This document shows, piece by piece, positions 8,020 through 16,562 of a DNA stretch of 64,000 nt (the first letter of the stretch is position 1; each line of letters begins with the position of its first letter). Under the pieces are notes generated by a model that saw only the letters and a program-made list of their open reading frames with translations, was not told where the DNA came from and made no database searches. The position numbers and the translations under genes are program-made. Origin of the DNA: Castellaniella daejeonensis (lineage in GTDB: Bacteria > Pseudomonadota > Gammaproteobacteria > Burkholderiales > Burkholderiaceae_B); the NCBI RefSeq assembly GCF_039523555.1, contig NZ_BAAAFN010000013.1, positions 44,505-108,504 of the forward strand, written 5' to 3'.

Positions 8020-8049
8020 TACACATTTGGACTCACACAGGCTCATCTT

Positions 8050-8262
8050 ATGAACGACCGATGGCTCTCCGTAGAAGAGGTCGCCAAGTACCTTGGCGTG
8101 ACCAAGGACACGATCTATACCTGGGTAACAAGCAACAACATGCCTGGCCACAAGGTCGGCCGTTTTTGGAAGTTTAAGCAGGAAGATGTGGACGCCTGGG
8201 TCAGGAGCGGCGGCGCAGCAGATCCGGGCAACCGGATCAACAACTCAAAGGATAAGACATGA
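8050..8262 (+). CDS. small excisionase-type (MerR-like) helix-turn-helix protein heading the BREX operon
   Basis: A 70-residue protein starting MNDRWLSVEEVAKYLGV at 8050. An upstream in-frame ATG at 7993 would run through the palindromic operator and is less likely. Almost the whole chain is one winged HTH of the helix-turn-helix-17/excisionase type: LSVEEVAKYLGVTKDTIYTW, then GHKVGRFWKFKQEDVDAWV. Such proteins head many restriction and BREX loci and probably control their expression. Its TGA overlaps the next ATG (ATGA at 8259-8262), so it is translated with the BREX genes. The WYL-type regulator BrxR found in other BREX loci is not present here. Confidence 0.85.
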   Translation: MNDRWLSVEEVAKYLGVTKDTIYTWVTSNNMPGHKVGRFWKFKQEDVDAWVRSGGAADPGNRINNSKDKT

Positions 8263-8816
8263 CCAGCGCCGACAATCAGCTTCAGTCTTTTCAGGCTGTG
8301 CAATCACAATATCATGGTGAAGCTTCATCTCTAACCAACCTTTTACGGCTGCGCGTCATTGTCGGCTTCCTTGGCGAGCGTGCTCAGTGCGCCTGGTGGC
8401 CCACGGCGTTCTATGAGTCATCGAGCAAGCTCTTCCTGGAGCCGGTCTTCTCGAAAACGTCTCGCCTTGCTCAGTACCACGGTGTGCTGGAAGCAGCCAG
8501 ACGATTGCACGACGAGCATTTGAGCGTGGGTAGCTACCACCTGTTCCGGCTGCCTGAAGAAGTCGAACAAGACCTGCACGCGATCGTGCAAAGCAGCGCG
8601 GGAGAAGAACTCGCCAGTCAGACACCGCAGAGCAAAGAGGCTGCGCTGGATGCGTTGAAGCGCTTGGCCGCGACGAGCGGTACGGCCAGCGTGGGTCCAA
8701 CGGCGGTCGGAAGCATCAAAGATATCGATTCCACCGACACCCTGAAGGCCATCGCGGCAGCCTATCTATCGGCGTTCACGCAGGACGCCAAAACATATCC
8801 GTATCTGGTGGGGTGA
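8259..8816 (+). CDS. BrxE-like BREX accessory protein
   Basis: A 185-residue protein. The N-terminal half has NLLRLRVIVGFLGE, a tryptophan pair WWPTAFYESS, and FLEPVFSKTSRLAQYHGVLE, which I associate from memory with the BrxE family described for type 6 BREX; this is recognition, not a search result. No membrane segment or signal is seen. It sits directly before brxA, the position brxE has in type 6 loci, yet the rest of this locus (pglZ, brxL) is type 1. Start and stop overlap both neighbours by four bases (ATGA at 8259, GTGA at 8813). Its molecular function is unknown. Confidence 0.7.
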   Translation: MTSADNQLQSFQAVQSQYHGEASSLTNLLRLRVIVGFLGERAQCAWWPTAFYESSSKLFLEPVFSKTSRLAQYHGVLEAARRLHDEHLSVGSYHLFRLPEEVEQDLHAIVQSSAGEELASQTPQSKEAALDALKRLAATSGTASVGPTAVGSIKDIDSTDTLKAIAAAYLSAFTQDAKTYPYLVG

Positions 8817-9607
8817 TCGTGGCCGACAACAAGCCCTACACGACACAGTTACAAGCAGGCCTTGGGCTCGTCAACGAGGCCAAGACGCTGCTCGACCTGT
8901 GGTCGCCAGGCATGTCGGCGAATCAGTTGCATCAAGTCGCGCTGGAATCTGGTCGATTCCCCACCGTTACCGCGCGCCGACTCCGCAACATCGTCGTCGA
9001 ATGCTTTGCCCCGCGCTATCTGGTCAATGGCGGTACACCGGCTGCTCACCTCAAGCGCCTGTCGGCAACAATTTCCACTGCCGATCTGACGCAGCTCATG
9101 CTGGTTTTCACGAGCCGCGCCAATCCCATTCTTGGTGACTTCGTGCGCCACGTTTACTGGGCTCGATACGCCGGTGGATACACACAGATCACCAATGAAG
9201 ACGCCCGTGCCTTTGTCGAGCGAGGCATCGATGACGGCAAAACCATCAAGCGGTGGTCGGAAACCACCGTGCGGCGCGTCTCTGCCTACCTGACAGGATG
9301 CTGTGCGGACTACGGAATGCTTGAGCGTGGGCTGCGTTCCAGTCGTCGCATCCTGCCGTTCCGCATCTCGCCGTCTGCGGCTGCTTACTTAGCCTATGAG
9401 CTGCACTTTTCCGGCGTCGGTGATAACGCGCTGCTGACCCACGAAGACTGGCAGTTGTTTGGCCTGGCACGGGAGGACGTGCTGGAAGAGCTCAAGCGAC
9501 TTTCGCTGAAAGGGTTGCTCATCGTCCAAGCGGCGGGTGATGTGATTCGCATCAGTTGGAAACAACAAAACATGGAGGCGCTCTGCGATGTCCTCACTCA
9601 AAGCTGA
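8813..9607 (+). CDS. brxA: BREX protein BrxA (DUF1819)
   Basis: A 264-residue BrxA-family protein, reading from GTG at 8813 in a GTGA overlap with the preceding gene; a second GTG at 8819 is possible. Features include the N-terminal TQLQAGLGLVNEAKTLLDLW, the segment FPTVTARRLRNIVVECFAPRYL, and a winged-helix-like C-terminal half. BrxA is a small DNA-binding-like protein of the core BREX set (family knowledge). Length matches the family (~200-260). It overlaps brxB by 20 bases, so the two are translationally coupled. Confidence 0.9.
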   Translation: MIVADNKPYTTQLQAGLGLVNEAKTLLDLWSPGMSANQLHQVALESGRFPTVTARRLRNIVVECFAPRYLVNGGTPAAHLKRLSATISTADLTQLMLVFTSRANPILGDFVRHVYWARYAGGYTQITNEDARAFVERGIDDGKTIKRWSETTVRRVSAYLTGCCADYGMLERGLRSSRRILPFRISPSAAAYLAYELHFSGVGDNALLTHEDWQLFGLAREDVLEELKRLSLKGLLIVQAAGDVIRISWKQQNMEALCDVLTQS

Positions 9608-10163
9608 TTTCGACGAGTTGCGCGAGCGCATCCGCCACGGACGCGAGCTCGGCCATGCGAGCTTCGAGCCGATCTACTACTTGGTCTTCCCGCCAGAGCA
9701 AATCCTCGAGGTGAAGCGGCAAACACCCGCTTGGGTGGCCAAACTGCACCAGGAAGGCTGGGACGTGCACACGTTCTCCATCGCCGAACAGATCTGGGCG
9801 CTGCTCAAAGACGACCCGTTCTGGTCGCTCTGCGTGATGGAAGACAAGTCAGCACCACTGGATTGGCCGCGTACCAACAAGGCGCTGGCGGACATTCTGA
9901 CAGCGGATAACGGCCTGTTGAAGCGACTTGAGGATGCCCTACAGCCGCTCGAAGGCCAGCAGAACGCGTTGCTCTTGGTAACGGACCTTGAGGCACTGCA
10001 CCCGTTTATGCGGATCGGTGCCATCGAGAGTCAACTCCAGGGCAAGTTTCATGTGCCGACGATTTTTCTGTACCCCGGCGTGCGAACCGGCAAGACGCGC
10101 CTGAAGTTTCTCGGCTTCTACCCGGAAGACGGCAATTACCGCTCCGTCCACGTCGGCGGCTGA
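9588..10163 (+). CDS. brxB: BREX protein BrxB (DUF1788)
   Basis: A 191-residue BrxB-family protein, starting inside the end of brxA. The conserved features are PIYYLVFPPEQILEVKR near the N-terminus, the central LLLVTDLEALHPFMRIGAIE, and the late VPTIFLYPGVRTGKTRLKFL segment. BrxB is needed for defence in type 1 BREX and is thought to bridge other BREX proteins; its enzymatic role, if any, is unknown. A 23-base gap separates it from brxC. Confidence 0.92.
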   Translation: MSSLKADFDELRERIRHGRELGHASFEPIYYLVFPPEQILEVKRQTPAWVAKLHQEGWDVHTFSIAEQIWALLKDDPFWSLCVMEDKSAPLDWPRTNKALADILTADNGLLKRLEDALQPLEGQQNALLLVTDLEALHPFMRIGAIESQLQGKFHVPTIFLYPGVRTGKTRLKFLGFYPEDGNYRSVHVGG

Positions 10164-10186
10164 ACAGACACCCTGGAAATACAAAC

Positions 10187-13100
10187 ATGACCATTCGCTC
10201 ACTCTTCGATCCAAGCAAGGACATCTACCGGACCATCGAGAAGGTCATCACCTATGGCGCCTCGCAAGAAGGCCGCCTCAAGGCTGAGATCTCCGAATAT
10301 GTGGTCACCGAGAGCATTGAGGAGCAGTTCCGCAAGCTCCTCGATCGCATGCAGATCGCGATGGAGTCCGGTGGCGAAAATGAGGTGGGCGTTTGGGTCT
10401 CAGGCTTCTACGGCTCCGGTAAGAGCTCGTTCACCAAGTACCTCGGCCTGGCGTTTGATGATCAGCGCACTATCGACGGCGCGCCGTTCATCAATTACCT
10501 GCAAGACCGCCTGCATAAGCCACAAACCAAGGCGCTCCTCAGCACTGTAGCGAAGCGCTTCCCGGCTGCTGTGGTCATGCTGGATCTGGCCAGTGAAATG
10601 CTCGCTGGCGCGACGATGGAAGACGTCTCCACCGTCCTCTACTTCAAGGTGCTGCAATGGGCCGGCTACTCGCGCAACCTGAAGGTTGCCGCTTTTGAGC
10701 GCATGGTCGAAAAGGATGGCCGCACCCCCGAGCTGCACGACCGCATCGCGCAGGCGCTGCCGGGTGCGACTTGGGCGCGGGTGCAAAACAACCCGCTGGC
10801 CATCGACGGACTGATCCCCAAGATCGCCCATGAGATGTACCCGGCACTCTTCCCCGAGGCCAAGTCCTTCTCATCCAGCACCGAAGGCTTCTTCCAGTTC
10901 GAAGACCAGCGCGTGCAGGAGATGATCGACATCGTCCGCGAAAAGAGCGGCAAGCAGAACATCATCTTCATCGTCGACGAAGTCGGCCAGTACGTGGCCT
11001 CGCGTGACAACCTGATCCTCAACCTCGATGGTCTGGCCAAGAACCTGAAGCGGCTGGGCGACGGCAAGGCCTGGATCATCTCTACTGCGCAGCAGACACT
11101 GACGGAAGACGACCCACGCGCCGCACTGAACTCCGACAAGCTCTATAAGCTGAAGGATCGCTTCCCGATCCAGATCGACCTCGAATCGAGCGACATCAAA
11201 GAGATCTGCTATCGCCGCTTACTCGGCAAGTCACCGGCAGGCGAAACCGAACTGGGCAAGTTGTTCGATGCTCATGGTCAAGCGCTGCGACATAACACTA
11301 AGCTGCAAGACGCCAAGTACTACGACGCGGACTTCAGCAAAGAGAGTTTCACCAATCTCTACCCGTTCCTGCCTGCGCACTTCGACATCCTGCTGCACTT
11401 GCTGGGTGCCCTGGCCAAGTCCACCGGCGGGATCGGTTTGCGCTCTGCGATCAAGGTGATCCAGGATGTCCTGAAAGGTGAAGGCGGTTCCAAGGCGATG
11501 GCCGATCAGCCGGTGGGCTGGCTCGCCACCACGGTGACGCTGTACGACGAACTGGAAAAGGACATCCGCCGCGCCTTCACATCCATCCAGCAGGCTGTCA
11601 GCAAGGTGCAGATTCGCTTCCCGGATTCGCAACTCCATCAGGACATTGCCAAGTCCGTCGCCGTGCTGCAGATCCTCGGCAACCTGCCGGTGTCGGTGCA
11701 GAACGTCGCCAGTTTGATGCACCCGTCCATCACTGCAGCATCACAGCTCGATACGGTAAAGAAAGCCGTTGAAGAAATGCTGAACGACGTGCATGTGCCG
11801 CTGGGCGAGAAGGATGGCAATCTCGTCTTCCTCAGCGAGAAGCTGCGTGACATCGAACAAGAACGCGGTGCCATTGCCCTGCGTACTGTCGATGTGAAGC
11901 GCATCTTCAACGATGCGCTGCGCGAGTCCTTTGATCCGCTGCCCCGTGTCAGCCTCCACGGCACCATGGCCGTTGCTACGGGCCTGAAGGTCCAGGCTGG
12001 CAGCACCATCACCAGCCTGGCCGGTGACCAGAGCACGATCCAGACCGTTGTCGAGTTGGTGCCTGCCAGCGACTACGACACCGCCAAGAACCGCATGCTG
12101 GATGACTCCCGTAGTCGGGCCGGTCGGAATGTCATCGGGCTCCTGGCTCGCGCCAATTCCGAACTCGACGATCTGGCGAACGAAATCCATCGCTGCCAGC
12201 GCATTGCCGAACTGCACCGCAACGAGCCCGACCAAGAGGTCAAGGACTATTGCACCGGCCAGCTCGACCGTGCTGCCAAGCTGGCGACCCAGCTCCAGAG
12301 CAAGATAAAACAAACTCTGCAAGCCGGCTCGTTTGTGTTCCGCGGCCAGGCCACGGCGGTGTCGGCGCTGGATGCTGATTTGTTGGAGGCCGCCAAGAAG
12401 CTGCTCTCTGACGTGGCCGACCAGGTGTTCGACCGTTATGTCGAAGCTCCGGTACGTGCGGGAACCGACACCGCTGAGAAATTCCTCAAGGTCGCCAATC
12501 CCGCCGCCATCAGTAGTGCGCTGGACCCGCTCGGGCTGGTGCAAACCGTGGCCGGTCGCGCCTCGTTCAAGACTGATCACAAGGCGATGATCAGCATCCG
12601 CGACACCATTGACAAACATGGCACCATGGACGGCAAGCGGCTGCTGGAGCACTTCAGCAAAGATCCGTTTGGCTGGTCTTCTGATACCACGCGCTACATC
12701 GTAGCCGCCATGCTCATGGCGGGCGAAATCAAGCTCAAAGTTTCTGGTCGTGAGGTCACAGCTGCCGGGCAGCAGGCGATCGACGCACTGAAGAACAACA
12801 ACTCCTTCAAGCAGATCGGCGTCGCGCTGCGCGACGAGCGCCCCTCCATCGAAACGCTTGGTCGTGCCGCTGAAAGACTCACCGAGTTGGTCGGTGACAT
12901 GGTGATCCCGCTGGAGCAGGAAATCAGCAAGGCAGCGGCGAAGCACTTCCCTCGCTTCCAGCATGACTACGGATCCTTGGCCGAGAAGCTCAGCGGCCTT
13001 GGGCTGGCGGGCAGTGACCGCATCCGCACCTTGAACCAGGACATTGCCGACGTCCTGTTCACCGATGCCTCCGATGCTCCGCAGCGCCTGGGTGCCGAAA

Positions 13101-13828
13101 CCTCCGCCATTTACGACAATCTCAAGTGGGCACTCGAAGTGAAGCGGTCGCTCGACAACGGGCTCGACGCCACCCTGCGTGATTTGCAAGCCCATCGCCG
13201 CGAAATCAAGTCATTGCCGGATACCGGCGTGCCAGGAGAGCTGCGCCGCGAACTCGCCGAAGACCTGGGAACCCTGTCTGAGCGCTCGGGTAAGGAGGAC
13301 TTCTATAAGCACACGGCCGACTTCAATTCGCAGCTTACACATCTGAAGGGCCGCGTGCGCGATGCGGTCATCACGCTCTCGGATCAGCAAAAACTGCGCT
13401 TGAAGGAAGGTGTCGAGGATCTGCAGCGCATCCCCGAGTGGGAAGAGCTCACCCAGGAGGAGCGCGGGAACGCGGTGAATCAGCTTGACGGGCTCGCTCT
13501 GGCGACCACTCAGGATCTGGCCGGACTCAAGAAACTACTGGCCCGCGACTACGACATCAACAGCACCCTCGACGATTTGAAGCGCTCAATCCAACGTCAG
13601 GGCCAGGAACGCCTGCGTCAGCGCATAGAAGAAGAACGTGCCGAAACTGGTGAACAAGGCCCAGCCAAACTTACCAAGTCGATTACCGTGCCAGTAAAGA
13701 TAACCTCGGCGGCAGACATTGATGCACTGATCCAGCAACTCAATGAAATCAAAGTGCAGCTTGGCTTCTACGCCGAGATTGAGGTGTCTTTGCTTGTCAG
13801 TGAACAATCAAGAGCAGGTGGGGACTAA
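10187..13828 (+). CDS. brxC: BREX P-loop ATPase BrxC
   Basis: A 1,213-residue P-loop protein (DUF499-containing), the usual length of BrxC. The Walker A motif GFYGSGKSS is at residues 73-81, and a Walker B-like IIFIVDEVGQY follows near 258-268. The middle and C-terminal parts are long and helical with many charged repeats (for example residues ~650-740 and ~1020-1160), consistent with a scaffold. BrxC is essential for both methylation and phage exclusion in characterised type 1 systems. Its TAA is immediately followed by the ATG of the helicase gene, with no spacer. Confidence 0.95.
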   Translation: MTIRSLFDPSKDIYRTIEKVITYGASQEGRLKAEISEYVVTESIEEQFRKLLDRMQIAMESGGENEVGVWVSGFYGSGKSSFTKYLGLAFDDQRTIDGAPFINYLQDRLHKPQTKALLSTVAKRFPAAVVMLDLASEMLAGATMEDVSTVLYFKVLQWAGYSRNLKVAAFERMVEKDGRTPELHDRIAQALPGATWARVQNNPLAIDGLIPKIAHEMYPALFPEAKSFSSSTEGFFQFEDQRVQEMIDIVREKSGKQNIIFIVDEVGQYVASRDNLILNLDGLAKNLKRLGDGKAWIISTAQQTLTEDDPRAALNSDKLYKLKDRFPIQIDLESSDIKEICYRRLLGKSPAGETELGKLFDAHGQALRHNTKLQDAKYYDADFSKESFTNLYPFLPAHFDILLHLLGALAKSTGGIGLRSAIKVIQDVLKGEGGSKAMADQPVGWLATTVTLYDELEKDIRRAFTSIQQAVSKVQIRFPDSQLHQDIAKSVAVLQILGNLPVSVQNVASLMHPSITAASQLDTVKKAVEEMLNDVHVPLGEKDGNLVFLSEKLRDIEQERGAIALRTVDVKRIFNDALRESFDPLPRVSLHGTMAVATGLKVQAGSTITSLAGDQSTIQTVVELVPASDYDTAKNRMLDDSRSRAGRNVIGLLARANSELDDLANEIHRCQRIAELHRNEPDQEVKDYCTGQLDRAAKLATQLQSKIKQTLQAGSFVFRGQATAVSALDADLLEAAKKLLSDVADQVFDRYVEAPVRAGTDTAEKFLKVANPAAISSALDPLGLVQTVAGRASFKTDHKAMISIRDTIDKHGTMDGKRLLEHFSKDPFGWSSDTTRYIVAAMLMAGEIKLKVSGREVTAAGQQAIDALKNNNSFKQIGVALRDERPSIETLGRAAERLTELVGDMVIPLEQEISKAAAKHFPRFQHDYGSLAEKLSGLGLAGSDRIRTLNQDIADVLFTDASDAPQRLGAETSAIYDNLKWALEVKRSLDNGLDATLRDLQAHRREIKSLPDTGVPGELRRELAEDLGTLSERSGKEDFYKHTADFNSQLTHLKGRVRDAVITLSDQQKLRLKEGVEDLQRIPEWEELTQEERGNAVNQLDGLALATTQDLAGLKKLLARDYDINSTLDDLKRSIQRQGQERLRQRIEEERAETGEQGPAKLTKSITVPVKITSAADIDALIQQLNEIKVQLGFYAEIEVSLLVSEQSRAGGD

Positions 13829-16552
13829 ATGATGGAAATCACACAAGAACCCAGGCAGCACATCGAGCACATTGCAGAAGAAACCCTGCCCCAGCTCGAC
13901 AGCATCGCTACTGCAGCAAAGAACAAACTACACGACAAGTGGGCGTTGGGCGCCGACACCCTGGCAAGCATCAATACGATGACCTCCAGCTCAGCTGTGC
14001 AGCAGCTAGATCAAATCAGTCAGGCAAATCGCGAAAGCTACCAGGTCTTAACTGTCGAGCCAGCAATCGCCCGCATCGTGGTGATGGATGAGGAAGGCGA
14101 AGAACATACCTATTACATCTGTCGAACCACACCAATTTCTGGCTTTCAGAATCTGGCCAGTTACCGCGCCCCGGTTGGTCGTCTGGCCTCTTTGGCGATT
14201 GGGGCTGAATTCACCCTGCCCAATGGCACCGTTGTCGAGGTCTTGGAGCGTGCCCAACTCCGGCCCACCGCACTGGCAGACGGCTGGGATTCGCGCGATA
14301 CCGTGGTGGAAGCCGAGCATTTTGGCCCACTCACCATCGAGTCGCTGCGAGCGCTACTGACTGAGGTTGCCGGAGAAGAAGTCACCGAAGACCTTTTGGG
14401 TCAACTGCTGGCCGAAGAAACCGTCAAGGCCAACATCATCGACGGCGTGCGCCGCAGCGTGATCACCAAGATGGGGCTGCGCGATCAGCCCGTTCTGGAC
14501 CAATACCAGGATGAGATTTTTCGACTTCCCCTCGACAAGCGCTTGCTGATTCTTGGCCCGCCCGGCACTGGTAAGACGACAACCTTGATCCGCCGCCTTG
14601 GCCAGAAGCTCGACACCGCTTTCTTGGAAGAAGGCGAACAACGTTTGGTTGAGATGGTGGCCACTGCCCAGGGCGTCGCGCACGCCAACAGCTGGCTGAT
14701 GTTCACGCCCACTGAATTGCTCAAGCAGTACCTCAAGGAGGCCTTTGCTCGTGAAGGCGTTCCCGCATCCGATCTGCGCATCAGAACCTGGCAGGACTAT
14801 CGGCGCGAGCTGGCCAGGAACGCTTTCGGTGTCCTCAGAACCGCATCGGGTGGTGGCACTTTTGTCCTGAAAGACAGCCTGCCAAGCCTGAGCGCAGGGG
14901 CGCTGGATCGCCCGATTCAGTGGTTCGACGATTTCAACACATGGCAGCGCAACGCCTACGTGCAAGAGCTGCATGAAGCGGCCAACATGCTCCGCGAAGC
15001 CAAGGTGCCAGAAGTCCAGAGCTTGGGCGAGCGGCTGCACCACATCCTTACGCAAGCGGGCGATGGCGCGTTGGCGTCCACCTTCGGATCGCTGGCAGCT
15101 GAGCTCCCCAAGGTCCAGGCGCTCGTCGCCAGCCTGAAGGAAGCCTCTGACGGCAAGATCAAGGCAGCGCTCAACCTCCAGCTGAATCGCAATCGAGCGT
15201 TCCTGGATGAGTTGGCGCGCTTCATCGACGGCCTGCAGCAAGCCCAGATCGCCGACGCCGACGAACAAGACGAGCTTGATGCCGATGAGGAAGAAGACAC
15301 CACGGCACCGCGCACCGGTCGTGCCGCCGCGCTCAACGCCTACATGCAAGCCGTGCGTGCCCAGGCTCGGGCTGCAGCCTCAAAGCGCGCGGTCAGCAAG
15401 TCATCGCGCAACGGCAAAATCATCGAGTGGCTGGCCGATCGCGGCCTGACGGAAGCCGACCGCGCCGATGTGGGTGCAAGTCTGCTGGTGCAGACCAACG
15501 CGCGCCGCTTCGTGAACCCGGTCAAGCGCTATCTCGACGGCATTCCGAAGCGCTACCGCGCGTTCCGGCGCGATCGCCAGCAAGCCGAGAACTGGTATCG
15601 CAACGAAGGCTTCGAAGCCCGCGATATCCATCCGCTCGAACTGGATATTGTGCTGCTCGCCATCCTGCGGGCTGCAGGCGACCTGATCAGCCGGCCCAAT
15701 GTTCTGCGCGATATCGACAGCCCTGCTTGGTCTGCACTCCAGCCGATCCTGGGCCATTGCCGCAACCAGGTCTTGGTGGATGAGGCGACCGACTTTTCGC
15801 CTATCCAACTGGCCTGCATGGCCGCCCTGGCGCATCCACGGCTGCGCTCGTTCTTTGCCTGCGGCGACTTCAACCAGCGCCTGACCACCTGGGGTGCGCG
15901 ATCCGCCGAAGAAATGAAGTGGGTCTTTGCCGACTTCGACATCAAGGAGATCACCGTCTCCTACCGGCAAAGCAAGCAACTGAACGATCTCGCTCGCGCC
16001 ATGATTCATGCCGTCGGCGGCACCGAGCAGAACGTCAGCTTGCCCGCGCATGTGGACAGTGGCGGCGTAGCGCCCGCGCTCCTGGAGCACGCCACAGACA
16101 CAGCAATCGTTGTCAGTTGGCTGGCAGACCGCATCCGAGAGATTGAGCGTTTCGTCGGCCAGCTGCCGTCCACCGCCATCTTTGTGAATGCCGAGGACGA
16201 CGTGGCACCAGTGGCTGAGGCGCTGAACGAAGCCCTGTCCGAACACAACATCCAGGTCATTGCCTGCCGCGAGGGTCAGGCGGTGGGTCAGGAAAGCAAC
16301 GTGCGCGTCTTCGACATCCAGCACATCAAGGGCCTGGAGTTCGAAGCGGTGTTCTTCGTGGGCATTGACCAGCTCGCCGCACTGCATCCAGCGCTCTTCG
16401 ACAAATACCTGTACGTGGGCACCACGCGTGCGGCCACTTACCTGGGCGTGACCTGCAACGGCGCCTTGCCACCCGCCATCGAGAGCCTGCGCGCTCACTT
16501 TGGCCAGGATTGGCAAGCGCCCGGTTCGCTACAAGCGGTCACAGAACAATAG
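13829..16552 (+). CDS. UvrD-type SF1 helicase with an N-terminal GreA/GreB-C-like domain
   Basis: A 907-residue protein between brxC and pglX, not part of the type 1 core. Residues ~10-75 look helical/coiled-coil. Residues ~82-142 resemble the C-terminal FKBP-like domain of Gre factors: GEEHTYYI, then YRAPVGRLA, GAEFTLPNG and EVLE align in order with the greB product encoded at 39475-40029. Helicase motifs follow: Walker A GPPGTGKTT at 243-251, Walker B VDEATD with D651-E652, GDFNQRL, and motif VI YVGTTRAATYL near 860-870. An acidic low-complexity stretch interrupts the middle. The architecture recalls HelD-type helicases that act on RNA polymerase, so a polymerase-directed role is inferred. 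ATG at 13829 abuts the brxC stop, with GGTGGGG upstream. Confidence 0.85.
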   Translation: MMEITQEPRQHIEHIAEETLPQLDSIATAAKNKLHDKWALGADTLASINTMTSSSAVQQLDQISQANRESYQVLTVEPAIARIVVMDEEGEEHTYYICRTTPISGFQNLASYRAPVGRLASLAIGAEFTLPNGTVVEVLERAQLRPTALADGWDSRDTVVEAEHFGPLTIESLRALLTEVAGEEVTEDLLGQLLAEETVKANIIDGVRRSVITKMGLRDQPVLDQYQDEIFRLPLDKRLLILGPPGTGKTTTLIRRLGQKLDTAFLEEGEQRLVEMVATAQGVAHANSWLMFTPTELLKQYLKEAFAREGVPASDLRIRTWQDYRRELARNAFGVLRTASGGGTFVLKDSLPSLSAGALDRPIQWFDDFNTWQRNAYVQELHEAANMLREAKVPEVQSLGERLHHILTQAGDGALASTFGSLAAELPKVQALVASLKEASDGKIKAALNLQLNRNRAFLDELARFIDGLQQAQIADADEQDELDADEEEDTTAPRTGRAAALNAYMQAVRAQARAAASKRAVSKSSRNGKIIEWLADRGLTEADRADVGASLLVQTNARRFVNPVKRYLDGIPKRYRAFRRDRQQAENWYRNEGFEARDIHPLELDIVLLAILRAAGDLISRPNVLRDIDSPAWSALQPILGHCRNQVLVDEATDFSPIQLACMAALAHPRLRSFFACGDFNQRLTTWGARSAEEMKWVFADFDIKEITVSYRQSKQLNDLARAMIHAVGGTEQNVSLPAHVDSGGVAPALLEHATDTAIVVSWLADRIREIERFVGQLPSTAIFVNAEDDVAPVAEALNEALSEHNIQVIACREGQAVGQESNVRVFDIQHIKGLEFEAVFFVGIDQLAALHPALFDKYLYVGTTRAATYLGVTCNGALPPAIESLRAHFGQDWQAPGSLQAVTEQ

Positions 16553-16562
16553 GAATCGATTG

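Noticed and set aside
16500..16562. An earlier start for pglX overlapping the helicase gene
   Set aside because: The ATG at 16563 has AGGAA upstream and the expected PglX N-terminus; the added residues are unlike PglX and duplicate helicase coding DNA.
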